A stretch of DNA of 64,000 bases from Acidovorax sp. FJL06 (GTDB taxonomy: Bacteria > Pseudomonadota > Gammaproteobacteria > Burkholderiales > Burkholderiaceae_C). The DNA lies in assembly GCF_003852545.1 (NCBI RefSeq), contig NZ_QAJR01000017.1, positions 143,412 through 207,411 of the forward strand. The letters run 5' to 3'. Under the pieces are notes generated by a model that saw only the letters and a list, made by a program, of their open reading frames with translations, ran no database searches and was not told where the DNA came from. Positions 49,706 through 58,636 of this stretch are shown here, in pieces. The first letter of the stretch is position 1, and every line of letters begins with the position of its first letter. Both the position numbers and the translations under genes were made by a program.

Positions 49706-50110
49706 ATGCCTCAGTTCACCGTTGACGAAGACCTCGCCGCACTAGTCGAACGCCTTGCGAATCCAAAACCATTTGAAAACTTGTCCTTCAACGCGGCATT
49801 GCGTCGAGTTTTGAACTCTCTCATCGACCAATCGCCAAAGAAAGTCGACAAACTCGACCAACTATTGGCTGAGTCCATGGCTCTAGCCGCTCAACGCCCA
49901 AAGAAAGCTCCTTCGCCCAACCCATCGGCTTGGGTGGCCTCAGTTCCAGAGCTTCGCAACAAGGTAGGGCTTGCGTCTTGGCAATCTATCTGCTCGCACC
50001 TTGGAGTTGACACCGCTGGGGACTCCGCTCGGAGGAGACTTAGCAATTGGGTTCGGCAGAACAAGCCAAAGTGGCCGCCAGTCCCCGAAATTGCGGAAGG
50101 TAGCACTTAG
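49706..50110 (+). CDS. Small DNA-binding-like protein with SeqA-N/RHH-like N-terminus
   Basis: 134 residues, family not recognised. The N-terminal FTVDEDLAALVERL plus LSFNAALRRVLNSL pattern (residues 4-42) resembles the ribbon-helix-helix dimerisation domain of SeqA. A Lys/Pro/Ser linker (~65-78) leads to a C-terminal region (VGLASWQSICSHLG, SARRRLSNWVRQNKPKWP) that looks like a second nucleic-acid-binding unit. GGAG lies 6 bases before the ATG at 49706. Codon use is more AT-rich than neighbours, suggesting recent acquisition; its promoter carries paired palindromes. Confidence 0.75.
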   Translation: MPQFTVDEDLAALVERLANPKPFENLSFNAALRRVLNSLIDQSPKKVDKLDQLLAESMALAAQRPKKAPSPNPSAWVASVPELRNKVGLASWQSICSHLGVDTAGDSARRRLSNWVRQNKPKWPPVPEIAEGST

Positions 50111-50297
50111 CGAGTCGGCCTACGCAGGAGCCCTCGGTACCTTTTGACTCCACCAGAGCATCAAGGGCCTCAGTTCTGCACGTTGATCAGGATCGCTTTG
50201 GAGAAGTATGGGAGGCCACATGGAGCCCAACCCGGCCCCTACACAATGTCGAGTTCGTTCAAGACCCCACACCCTCGCCCGGGCACCATCCCGCGCC

Positions 50298-50984
50298 ATG
50301 CAACTTGAACCCCTCGACACCCACCTCTGGCACGCCACCCACGCCTTCAGGGCCAACGGCCTCCCCATCACCACGCGCATGACGGTGGTGCGGCTGCCGG
50401 GGCGCAAGCTCCTGATCCACTCGCCCATTCCGATGCCACCGGGCAGCGCGTTGTTGCGCCAGGTGCAAGACCTCGGCAGCGTGGCCTTCATCGTGGCGCC
50501 GAACAAGATGCACCACCTGTTTCTGGCGCCCTGTGCGGCTGCCTTCCCTGGCGCAGTGGTTTACGGCCCGCAAGGGCTGGCGCAAAAGCGGCCGGACCTG
50601 GCCGCAACGTTGCGTGCGCTGCCTTCGGGCGACCTCCCCGAGTGGCTGCCGGACCTGGAGCACTTTGCCTTCGATGGCATTCCGGCAGGCAATGAATCGG
50701 TGTGGTTTCATCGGCCGTCTGCCACGCTGATCGTGACGGACCTGCTGCAGTGGATGGCGGGCGACCTGCCCTGGCCCACACGGGCCTATGCCACGCTGAC
50801 GGGGGTGCGCAGCCAGCTCGCCGTGCCGCTCACGGTGCGTGCGCTGGTGCGTGACCGGGCTGCAGCGGCCCACAGTGCGGAGCGTTTGCTGCGCTGGCCC
50901 TTTGCGCGGGTGGTGGTGGCCCACAACTGCACCATCGACACCGATGCGCGCGCGCAGGTGGCCCGGGCGCTGGCGGTGTTCTGA
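50298..50984 (+). CDS. DUF4336 family protein (metallo-beta-lactamase-like)
   Basis: 228 residues. The N-terminal LEPLDTHLWHATHAFRANGL and TRMTVVRLPGRKLLIHSP strands and the NKMHHLFLAP motif are typical of DUF4336, an MBL-fold relative that lacks the full HxHxDH zinc motif. Catalytic activity doubtful; function unknown. ATG at 50298 (MQLEPLDTHL); a longer frame from 50208 is not conserved-looking. Confidence 0.85.
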   Translation: MQLEPLDTHLWHATHAFRANGLPITTRMTVVRLPGRKLLIHSPIPMPPGSALLRQVQDLGSVAFIVAPNKMHHLFLAPCAAAFPGAVVYGPQGLAQKRPDLAATLRALPSGDLPEWLPDLEHFAFDGIPAGNESVWFHRPSATLIVTDLLQWMAGDLPWPTRAYATLTGVRSQLAVPLTVRALVRDRAAAAHSAERLLRWPFARVVVAHNCTIDTDARAQVARALAVF

Positions 50985-51003
50985 CCACAGGCCGAGGCAG
51001 GCG

Positions 51004-51654
51004 TCAGGGCTGCGGCTGTGCAGCCCCGCGTGCCATCAGCCAGTAGGGGCGGCCAGAGACGGGCTCCACACACTCGACCACACGCACAAACCCCAGGCGC
51101 CGGTAGAACGGCAGGCTGAGCGGGTTGAAGGTTTCCAGATAGCAGGTGGCACGCGCCTGGTCTGCACGCGCCAGCGTTGGCTGCAGCAGCCGCTGCGCCA
51201 GCCCCTGGCCCTGCGCAGCGGGGCGCACGCCCAGGATGGAGAGGTACCACGCGCCGTGCAGGTCGGCGGGCACCTGCGCCTCCATGGCGGCACCGATGTG
51301 CTGGTAGTGGCCGAACCCGATGGGGCCGAGCAGGCGCGACAGCGCCTGGGTGCGGCGCTCGCTGTGCAAGGCGCGGTGGCTGGCCGAGGCCTCGGGGGTG
51401 AGCCACAAGGCCGCGCCGTCGTCACCGGCCAGATGCACTTCGCCCACGGCACGGGCTTCGTCCAGCGCCAGCACAAAGTAGTGGGCCAGCACGCGGTGCC
51501 GCAGGGCGGGGTCGCCCGCGTGGTCGATGGTGACGGCCTGGTAGAACGCATCATCCCTCAGCGCTTCGGCCAGGGCGCCACACACGGGCGGGAACGCTGC
51601 CTGGGGGTCCATGGCGGGTGGCATGACAGGAGCGGCGATGGGTTGTGGATGCAT
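51004..51654 (-). CDS. GNAT-family N-acetyltransferase
   Basis: 216 residues. The acetyl-CoA loop is ILGVRPAAQGQGLAQRLL (~140-157) followed by CYLETFNPLSLPFYRRLGF, the conserved GNAT C-terminal part. Substrate unknown; resembles the small-molecule acetyltransferases often found alone. Convergent with the DUF4336 gene (19-base gap). The start is uncertain: ATG at 51654, or an internal Met at 51624. Confidence 0.85.
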   Translation of the reverse strand: MHPQPIAAPVMPPAMDPQAAFPPVCGALAEALRDDAFYQAVTIDHAGDPALRHRVLAHYFVLALDEARAVGEVHLAGDDGAALWLTPEASASHRALHSERRTQALSRLLGPIGFGHYQHIGAAMEAQVPADLHGAWYLSILGVRPAAQGQGLAQRLLQPTLARADQARATCYLETFNPLSLPFYRRLGFVRVVECVEPVSGRPYWLMARGAAQPQP

Positions 51655-51713
51655 GGTCACGCAGATAGGCAACGGGCGGCAGGACTGGCGTGGCCAGCCC
51701 CGTCCCCTCCGTC

Positions 51714-52574
51714 TCAGGCAGCAGGGTGGGCGGCGCCGGATGGCACCAGCAATTGTTCGGACGGCTGCCCCGCCAGGCTTTGTGCGGGGCGGCGCAAGGT
51801 CGCATCGAAAGGGTGGATGCGCGGGCCAATGGCGGCCGCCTCGCGCTTGAGCAGTTCCACCACTGTGGGCAGGCGGTCTTCGTTGAGGCGAGCGGAGATG
51901 GTGCCCACGCTCAGCGCTGCCACGGCGCGGCCTTCGCGGTCGAGCACCGGCACGCCCACGCCAGCCATGCCTTCGAGCAGGCCGGTGTTGCGCGCCGCAT
52001 AGCCGCTTTGGCGCACGCGCTCGATCTCGGTGCGCAGGTAGACCTCGTCGTACACGCCGTACTCGCGCACGCGCGAGAGGTTGAAGCGAATCACCTCTTC
52101 GCGCTCGGCCTCGGGCAGGAAGGCCAGGATGGACAAGGCCCCCTGCCCCACCCCCAGCGCCACGCGGCCGCCGATGTCGCCGGTGAACGAGCGGATCGGG
52201 AACGGCCCTTCGCTGCGGTCCAGGCAGATCGCGTCGAACCCGCTGCGCACCAACAGGAAGATGCTGTCGCCCAGGCTGGCGCTCAGGCGCAGCAGCGCGG
52301 GCCGGCAAATGCTGCGCAAGTCACCGGGGTTGCCCGCCTTGGCTGCGAGCGCAAAGAACTCGGTGGACAGGCGGTAGAGCTTGCTGCGCTCGTCCTGCTC
52401 GACCATGCCTTCCGCAACCAGCGATTGCAGCAAACGGTGCGTGGTGCCTTGCGTCAGGCCAATGGCACGCGCCAATTGGGTGACCCGGCCGCCCTCGGCC
52501 TGCACGGCCACCAGGGCGCGGATGAGGGCAAAGACCCGGGGTACGCCGCCCGTGCCTGCGGATGCTGCTTCCAT
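51714..52574 (-). CDS. IclR-family transcriptional regulator
   Basis: 286 residues. N-terminal winged HTH (RVFALIRALVAVQAEGGRVT, GLTQGTTHRLLQSLV) and C-terminal IclR effector domain (ISVGTIS-like AALSVGTISARL). It diverges from the ABC-transporter/dehydrogenase operon; two inverted repeats fitting IclR operators lie between them. ATG at 52574. Confidence 0.94.
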   Translation of the reverse strand: MEAASAGTGGVPRVFALIRALVAVQAEGGRVTQLARAIGLTQGTTHRLLQSLVAEGMVEQDERSKLYRLSTEFFALAAKAGNPGDLRSICRPALLRLSASLGDSIFLLVRSGFDAICLDRSEGPFPIRSFTGDIGGRVALGVGQGALSILAFLPEAEREEVIRFNLSRVREYGVYDEVYLRTEIERVRQSGYAARNTGLLEGMAGVGVPVLDREGRAVAALSVGTISARLNEDRLPTVVELLKREAAAIGPRIHPFDATLRRPAQSLAGQPSEQLLVPSGAAHPAA

Positions 52575-52893
52575 GCGTCACTCCTGCGGAATAGATGGCT
52601 TGCATTCTAATCTTCACATTCCATTAAACGGAATAAATTAAAGAAAAATTCTGATTAATGGAATACCCGATTCAACCTGGTTCGCATATTGCAATAGAGT
52701 GAATCAACATCGCAAGGCGAGTCCAATTTCAGGCACACAGGCGCACCACGGCGGTGCAGCCGGCTCCACGCACTGGAACAGAACCCGCCCGGCGTTCCGA
52801 TACACCGCAGTGGCCCGTGCTTTTCGCAGAAGCCGGGCGGCTGCCCCGCCAGAACAGACAGATAGACAAACAGGCAGAAAGAAAGGCCCACGC
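52575..52893. other. 319-base divergent region and leader, IclR / ABC operon
   Basis: The left part (52595-52690) is AT-rich and holds the operators; the right part (52700-52893) is a GC-rich leader of nearly 200 bases with no recognised structure or supported gene. Confidence 0.55.
52618..52664. promoter_or_regulatory. Paired IclR-type operators
   Basis: ATTCC-N7-GGAAT (52618-52634, perfect arms) and ATTCT-N7-GGAAT (52648-52664) start exactly 30 bases apart in an AT-rich stretch between the divergent genes. A possible third pair (GGAAT 52588, ATTCT 52604) lies just upstream. Confidence 0.6.
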
Positions 52894-53982
52894 ATGTCCT
52901 TCCTCCAGCTCACGGATGTGACCAAGTTCTATGGCAGCACCTGCGCGGTGCAGTCCATGAACCTCTCGGTGGAAAAAGGCGAGTTCGTCTCGCTGCTGGG
53001 CCCTTCGGGCTGCGGCAAGACCACCACCTTGCAGATGGTGGCGGGCTTCGAGGCCGTGAGCAGCGGCCGCATCGCGCTGGCCGGGCGCGACATCACACAC
53101 GCCAAGGCCAACACGCGCGGGCTGGGCATCGTGTTCCAGAGTTATGCGCTCTTTCCGCACATGACGGTGGCCGACAACGTGAGCTTTGGCCTGGAGATGC
53201 GCAAGGTGCCCAAGGCCGAACGCAAGGAGCGCGTAGCCCAGGCCCTGGGCCTGGTGCACCTGGAAAAACACGCAGGCCGCTACCCGCGTGAGTTGTCGGG
53301 CGGACAGCGCCAGCGCGTGGCACTGGCGCGTGCGCTGGTGATCGAGCCGCCGGTGCTGCTGCTGGACGAACCCCTGTCCAACCTGGACGCCAAGCTGCGC
53401 GAGGAGATGCAGTTCGAGCTGCGCCAGATCCAGCGCAAAGTCGGCACCACCACGGTGATGGTGACCCACGACCAGAGCGAAGCCATGTCCATCAGCGACC
53501 GCGTGGTGGTGATGGAGGCGGGCCGCGCCACACAGATCGACCACCCGCACCGGGTGTACGAACACCCGCGCACGCGCTTCATCTCCACCTTTGTCGGCAA
53601 GGCCAACCTGGTGCCGGGCCAGGTGACCACGGCCAGCGCCACACACACCCATGTGGGCGCAGGGCCCATCGAAGTGCGGGTGGAAGGCGCGCAGTTCCGC
53701 CCCGGTGCGGCCGTGCTGCTGAGCGTGCGCCCCGAAAAACTGCAACTGGTGCCCGCAGTGCAAGGCCGCATCGACGGCGAGGTGTGCGAGCGTTTCTTCC
53801 TGGGCAGCCAGTGGCTGTACCGCGTGGGCACGGCCATGGGCGACCTGATGGTGCTGGCGCCCAACGATGGCCGCAGCGCGCTTGACGAAGGCGAGCGCAC
53901 GGGCCTGGACTGGCCCGACCACTGCATGCGCCTGCTGCCTGCCGATGAAGCCGCCTTGGCCGACGCCGAGGCTACGCCATGA
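52894..53982 (+). CDS. ABC transporter ATP-binding protein (PotA/spermidine-putrescine type)
   Basis: 362 residues. Walker A GPSGCGKTT (near 36-44), Q-loop FQSYALFPHM, signature LSGGQRQRVALARAL and Walker B VLLLDEPLSNLDA, then a C-terminal TOBE domain (SVRPEKLQL). ATP motor of a polyamine/opine/phosphonate-type importer. ATG at 52894, preceded by AGAAAGG. First gene of a seven-gene operon. Confidence 0.95.
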   Translation: MSFLQLTDVTKFYGSTCAVQSMNLSVEKGEFVSLLGPSGCGKTTTLQMVAGFEAVSSGRIALAGRDITHAKANTRGLGIVFQSYALFPHMTVADNVSFGLEMRKVPKAERKERVAQALGLVHLEKHAGRYPRELSGGQRQRVALARALVIEPPVLLLDEPLSNLDAKLREEMQFELRQIQRKVGTTTVMVTHDQSEAMSISDRVVVMEAGRATQIDHPHRVYEHPRTRFISTFVGKANLVPGQVTTASATHTHVGAGPIEVRVEGAQFRPGAAVLLSVRPEKLQLVPAVQGRIDGEVCERFFLGSQWLYRVGTAMGDLMVLAPNDGRSALDEGERTGLDWPDHCMRLLPADEAALADAEATP

Positions 53983-54875
53983 CAAGAGCTACGACGACGA
54001 CGGCTGCAACGCCGCACCCTCTGCTGGGCAGAAAGGCCCTGCCCTGGTGGCTGTCGGGCCCGGCGCTGCTGCTGTTCACCGTGCTGCTGCTGGTGCCCCT
54101 GGGCCTTACCGCCGTGCTTTCGTTCAATGCCTTTGACCCAGCCACGGGCGTGAAGGCGGGCGAGTTCACGCTGGAGCACTACGGCCATGTGTTTACCGAT
54201 TCGTACTACCACGCGATCTTCTGGCGCACCTTCTGGATCGCCGGCCTGGTCACGCTGATCTGCGTGGCGATTGGCGCGCCCGAGGCCTATGTGCTCAGCC
54301 GCATGCGCAACCCGTGGCGCTCCATCCTGCTGCTGGTGGTGCTCGCCCCTCTCCTGGTATCGGTGGTGGTGCGTGCCTTTGGCTGGAGCATGCTGCTGGG
54401 CCCCGAGGGGCTGGTGAACGCGGCCTTTGGCCTGGTGGGCATCGGCCCGGTGAAGATGCTCTACACCGAAATTGCAGTGGTGATTGCGCTGGTGCATGTG
54501 ATGCTGCCGTTCATGGTGATCCCCGTGTGGACATCGCTGCAGAAGCTGGACCCGGGCGTAGAGAACGCGGCGCTGTCGCTGCAGGCCTCGCCCTTCACCA
54601 CGCTGCGGCGCATCGTGCTGCCGCAGGTGCTGCCCGGCATCCTGTCCGGCAGCCTCATCGTGTTCGGCCTGGCGGCCAGCTCGTTTGCCATCCCCGGCCT
54701 GCTGGGCGGACGGCGGCTGAAGATGGTGGCCACGGTGGTGTACGACGAGTACCTGCACGAGCTGAACTGGCCGCTGGGCGCCGCCATTGCGCTCACGCTG
54801 CTGGTGGCGAACCTGGTGGTCATGCTGAGCTACAACCGGCTGGTTGAAGGCCGCTACAAGAAAGCGTTGGGCTGA
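53979..54875 (+). CDS. ABC transporter permease (PotB type)
   Basis: 298 residues. Six hydrophobic helices and the EAA loop ENAALSLQASPFTTLRRIVLPQVLPG (~195-220) that contacts the ATPase. Start overlaps the preceding stop by four bases (ATGA). Confidence 0.94.
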   Translation: MTRATTTTAATPHPLLGRKALPWWLSGPALLLFTVLLLVPLGLTAVLSFNAFDPATGVKAGEFTLEHYGHVFTDSYYHAIFWRTFWIAGLVTLICVAIGAPEAYVLSRMRNPWRSILLLVVLAPLLVSVVVRAFGWSMLLGPEGLVNAAFGLVGIGPVKMLYTEIAVVIALVHVMLPFMVIPVWTSLQKLDPGVENAALSLQASPFTTLRRIVLPQVLPGILSGSLIVFGLAASSFAIPGLLGGRRLKMVATVVYDEYLHELNWPLGAAIALTLLVANLVVMLSYNRLVEGRYKKALG

Positions 54876-54879
54876 AGCG

Positions 54880-55674
54880 ATGCAGAAGAATGGACCCATC
54901 GCCCTCGCGTTCAACGCGCTGGTCATCACCTTCATGCTGGCACCGCTGCTGGTGGTGTGCATCGTGGCGTTCACGCCGCACAACACGCTGACGCTGCCCA
55001 CCACCGAGTTCTCGCTGCGCTGGTTCAAGGCGGTGTTCGCGCACCCCGACTTCATGCAGTCGTTCTGGAACAGCCTGTGGCTGGCCCTGGCCTCGGCCAC
55101 GCTGGCCACGGTGCTGGCCGTGCCCGCGGGCATCGCCATCACGCGCTACGAATTCCCGGGGCGCGGCTTCCTCAACGGCCTGTTCCTGTCGCCACTCATC
55201 ATTCCACACCTGGTGCTGGGCGTGGCCCTGCTGCGGCTGTTTGCGCTGATCGGCGGCACGGGCAGCTTTGGCTGGCTGGTGGTGGCGCATGCGCTCATCG
55301 TCACGCCCTACACGCTGCGCCTGGTGGTGGCGGCGCTGGTGGGGTTTGACCGCAGCGCCGAACATGCGGCCCTGTCGCTGGGCGCGAGCCAGGCCACGGT
55401 GTTCACGCGCATCACGCTGCCGATGATCCTGCCGGGCGTGACGGGCGGGTGGATGCTGGCCTTCATCAACAGCTTTGACGAAGTGACGATGTCGATCTTC
55501 GTCACCTCGCCCAGCACGGTGACGCTGCCGGTGCGCATGTACATGTACGCCACCGAATCCATCGACCCGCTGATGGCCGCCGTGTCGGCGCTGATGGTGG
55601 CAGTCACCGCCTTTGCAATGGTGCTGCTCGACCGCGTGTATGGCCTCGACCGTGTGCTCGTGGGCCGGAAGTAG
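54880..55674 (+). CDS. ABC transporter permease (PotC type)
   Basis: 264 residues, six helices, with EAA loop AEHAALSLGASQATVFTRITLP. Pairs with the preceding permease. ATG at 54880, four bases after the previous stop; a start at 54844 inside the other gene is rejected. Confidence 0.93.
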   Translation: MQKNGPIALAFNALVITFMLAPLLVVCIVAFTPHNTLTLPTTEFSLRWFKAVFAHPDFMQSFWNSLWLALASATLATVLAVPAGIAITRYEFPGRGFLNGLFLSPLIIPHLVLGVALLRLFALIGGTGSFGWLVVAHALIVTPYTLRLVVAALVGFDRSAEHAALSLGASQATVFTRITLPMILPGVTGGWMLAFINSFDEVTMSIFVTSPSTVTLPVRMYMYATESIDPLMAAVSALMVAVTAFAMVLLDRVYGLDRVLVGRK

Positions 55675-56016
55675 ATGAGCACTGAAATCATGAGTCCCAG
55701 CCAACCCCTGCTGCACCGCGTGGCCGAAAAGGACCGCGCGCCCGTGCGCTTCACCATCGACGGCCAGCCTGCCATGGCGCTGGAAGGCGACACGGTGCTG
55801 ACCGCCATCCTCACCCAGCGCGCACAGCTGCGCCGCAATGAATTCAGCCACGAACCCCGTGCGGGCTTTTGCTGGATGGGCGCCTGCCAGGACTGCTGGG
55901 TGCTGACCGACAGCGGCGAACGCCTGCGTGCCTGCAGCACCTTCATCACGCCGGGTTTGGCGCTGCGCACCGAGCCCGTGGACGCCATGGATTTTGCCAG
56001 CGGAGGCCAGGCATGA
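55675..56016 (+). CDS. (2Fe-2S)-binding subunit, HcnA/OoxA-like
   Basis: 113 residues with a ferredoxin-like fold: MALEGDTVLTAIL, then Cys ligands in GFCWMGACQDCWV and a fourth in RLRACST. Smallest subunit of three-part FAD/iron-sulfur amine dehydrogenases (opine oxidase, D-hydroxyproline dehydrogenase, HCN synthase). Begins directly after the permease stop. Confidence 0.9.
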   Translation: MSTEIMSPSQPLLHRVAEKDRAPVRFTIDGQPAMALEGDTVLTAILTQRAQLRRNEFSHEPRAGFCWMGACQDCWVLTDSGERLRACSTFITPGLALRTEPVDAMDFASGGQA

Positions 56017-57419
56017 CACATGCGTCCTCCCTGCAACCCGTGATCGTGGGCGCAGGCCCTGCCGGCATCCGCGCTGCGCAGGCGCTGGCCGCCCATGGCG
56101 TGCGCCCCGTGCTGATCGACGAGGCTGCGCGCGGCGGCGGTCAGATCTACCGCCGCCCGCCCGCCCATTTCACACGCGCTCCGGCCACGCTGTATGGCAC
56201 CGAGGCCGCGCGCGCCACGGCGGTGCACGCTGCGCTCGACACGCTGCAGGACCAGATCGACTACCAGCCCGACAGCCTGGTGTGGAACGCCCAAGGCGGC
56301 CTGCTGGATGTGCTGCATGGCCCCACGCAGGCCACACGCTCGGTGCCTTACGGCCAGCTCATTGTGGCCAGCGGCGCCACCGACCGCGTGCTGCCCCTGC
56401 CGGGCTGGACACTGCCGGGCGTGTACACACTGGGCGGCGCGCAGGTAGCGCTCAAGTTCCAGGGCTGCGCCATCGGCAGCCGCGTGGTGCTGATGGGCAC
56501 GGGCCCGTTGCTCTACCTGGTGGCCTACCAGTATGCGAAGGCCGGTGCCTCTGTGGCCGCCGTGCTGGACACCGCGCGGTTCACCGACCAGTTGGCCGCC
56601 GTGCCCGCCATGCTCACCCAGCCCGCCGTGTTTGCCAAAGGTGTGTACTACGTAGCCTGGCTGCGCGCACATGGCATCCCTGTCCACAGCGGCGTGCGCC
56701 CCGTGCGCGTGCTGGGTGACGGCCGCGTGGCGGGTGTGGTGTGGGCCGACGGCGCGGGGCGCGAGCACACGCTCCCCTGCGACGCCGTGGGCTTGGGCTA
56801 CACCCTGCGCTCCGAGACCCAGCTGGCCGATCTGCTGGGCTGCCGCTTTGCCTGGGCCCCCCTGCACCGCGCCCACCTGCCCGAGCGGGATGCCGAGGGC
56901 CGCAGCAGCGTGCCGGGCGTGTACCTGGCGGGCGATGGCGCGGGCATCATGGGTGCCGATGCGGCCGAATGGGCGGGCGAGCTGGCGGCGCTGGCGCTGC
57001 TGCAGGACCACGGCGTGACCGTCGATGCCGCCCGCATGCACACATTGCGGGGCCAGCTCCACCACCTGATGCGGTTTCGCCAGGGGCTGGAGCGTGCCTT
57101 CCCCTTCCCCACCGACTGGGCCGCACACGCACCCGATGCACTGGTGGTGTGCCGCTGCGAGAACATCACGGCCGGTGAACTGCGCGCCTGCGTGCGCGAC
57201 ACCGGCGCTGACGAGATGAACCGGCTGAAGGCGCTCACCCGCGTGGGCATGGGCCGCTGCCAGGGCCGCACCTGTGGCGTGGCAGCCGCCGAGATCCTGG
57301 CCCAGGCCACCGGCCAACCCGTAGAGCGGGTGGGCCGCCTGCGCGGGCAGGCCCCCATCAAACCGATACCGATCCACTTGCAGACACAGCCCTCTGCCGA
57401 TGGGGGAGCCAACACATGA
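56013..57419 (+). CDS. FAD/NAD(P)-dependent dehydrogenase subunit, HcnB/OoxA-like
   Basis: 468 residues. N-terminal FAD site VIVGAGPAGIRAAQAL, second nucleotide-binding GSRVVLMGTGPLL, and a C-terminal BFD-like [2Fe-2S] domain with VCRCENIT and RCQGRTCG supplying four cysteines. Electron-transfer subunit of the heteromer. ATGA overlap with the previous gene. Confidence 0.92.
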   Translation: MTHASSLQPVIVGAGPAGIRAAQALAAHGVRPVLIDEAARGGGQIYRRPPAHFTRAPATLYGTEAARATAVHAALDTLQDQIDYQPDSLVWNAQGGLLDVLHGPTQATRSVPYGQLIVASGATDRVLPLPGWTLPGVYTLGGAQVALKFQGCAIGSRVVLMGTGPLLYLVAYQYAKAGASVAAVLDTARFTDQLAAVPAMLTQPAVFAKGVYYVAWLRAHGIPVHSGVRPVRVLGDGRVAGVVWADGAGREHTLPCDAVGLGYTLRSETQLADLLGCRFAWAPLHRAHLPERDAEGRSSVPGVYLAGDGAGIMGADAAEWAGELAALALLQDHGVTVDAARMHTLRGQLHHLMRFRQGLERAFPFPTDWAAHAPDALVVCRCENITAGELRACVRDTGADEMNRLKALTRVGMGRCQGRTCGVAAAEILAQATGQPVERVGRLRGQAPIKPIPIHLQTQPSADGGANT

Positions 57420-58588
57420 GCAGCACCACCCGCATTGTCAAAACCGACGTGGCCATTGTGGGCGGCGGCATCGTGGGCGCTTCGGCCGCACTGGCCCTGC
57501 GCCACAAGGGCGTGGAGGTGGTGCTGCTGGAGCGCGACCTGTGCGGCTCGCGCTCCAGCGGCGTGAACTACGGCGGCGTACGCCGCCAGGGCCGGCCTGT
57601 GAGCCAGCTGCCGCTGGCACAGCGTGCCCACCAGATATGGGCGCGCTTGCCCGAGCTGATCGGAACCGACGGCGAATACCTGCGCACCGGGCACTTCAAG
57701 ATCGCGCGCAGCGAGGCGGACATGGCCTCGCTGGAAACCTATGCGGCCAGTACACGCGACTTCGACCTGGGACTGCACCTGATCTCGGGCGAGCGCCTGC
57801 GTGCGCAGTGCCCGTGGCTGGGCGGCCGTGCGGTGGGGGGCTCGCTGTGTGTGGACGATGGCCAGGCCAACCCGCGCCTGGTGTCGCCCGCCTTCGCGCT
57901 CGCCGCCCAACGCGCAGGCGCACAAATCTTTGAGCGCTCGCCCCTCACGCACATCGAACACAGTGGCCAGCAGTTCACGCTGCAATCGGGCGCCGCGCTG
58001 CAGGTGCAGGCCCCCGTGGTGCTCAACTGCGCGGGTGCCTGGGCCGGCGCCATGGCGGCGCAGTTCGGCGAGGCCGTGCCGCTGCGCTCGGGCCACCCGG
58101 CCATGATGGTCACCGAGCCCCTGCCCTACTTCATGCAATGGAGCCTGGGCGTGGAGGGCGGTGGCATCTACTGCCGCCAGGTGGCGCGCGGCAACCTGGT
58201 GCTGGGCGGTGGCTCGGGCTTCTGGCTGGACGAGGACCGCGCGCGCTCGGAGCGCAGCGCGATCGCGTCGCTCACGCTGCAGGCCATCGAGCTGCTGCCC
58301 GCGCTCAAACACGCGCATTTCATCCGCACCTGGAGTGGCACCGAGGGCTACCTGCCCGACCGCCAGCCCGTGCTGTGCAAAAGCCGCACCACGCCGGGCC
58401 TAATCCACGGCTTTGGGTTTGCGGGCGCGGGTTTCCAGATCGGCCCTGCCGTGGGCGAGGTGCTGGCCGAGCTGGCGTGCGATGGGCAGACCAGCACGCC
58501 GATCGATGCGTTTTCTCTCGCGCGCTTTGACGAACCACCCGTGCCCGCTGCCGGCACCGCCCCGACAACCCCAGTGCAGGCCCACTGA
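57416..58588 (+). CDS. FAD-dependent oxidoreductase catalytic subunit, HcnC/OoxB-like
   Basis: 390 residues, DAO family. N-terminal DVAIVGGGIVGASAAL, then SRSSGVNYGGVRRQGR where the substrate pocket begins, and C-terminal HGFGFAGAGFQIGPAVGE. Oxidises an imino or amino compound; the substrate is not readable from sequence. ATGA overlap. Confidence 0.92.
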   Translation: MSSTTRIVKTDVAIVGGGIVGASAALALRHKGVEVVLLERDLCGSRSSGVNYGGVRRQGRPVSQLPLAQRAHQIWARLPELIGTDGEYLRTGHFKIARSEADMASLETYAASTRDFDLGLHLISGERLRAQCPWLGGRAVGGSLCVDDGQANPRLVSPAFALAAQRAGAQIFERSPLTHIEHSGQQFTLQSGAALQVQAPVVLNCAGAWAGAMAAQFGEAVPLRSGHPAMMVTEPLPYFMQWSLGVEGGGIYCRQVARGNLVLGGGSGFWLDEDRARSERSAIASLTLQAIELLPALKHAHFIRTWSGTEGYLPDRQPVLCKSRTTPGLIHGFGFAGAGFQIGPAVGEVLAELACDGQTSTPIDAFSLARFDEPPVPAAGTAPTTPVQAH

Positions 58589-58636
58589 GGCCGCCAATCT
58601 CTCACTCCCCCCTGACCCACCCGAAAGGCAATCACC

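Noticed and set aside
55675-58588. Hydrogen cyanide synthase hcnABC
   Set aside because: Subunit types match, but so do opine oxidase and hydroxyproline dehydrogenase; the importer context favours amine catabolism.
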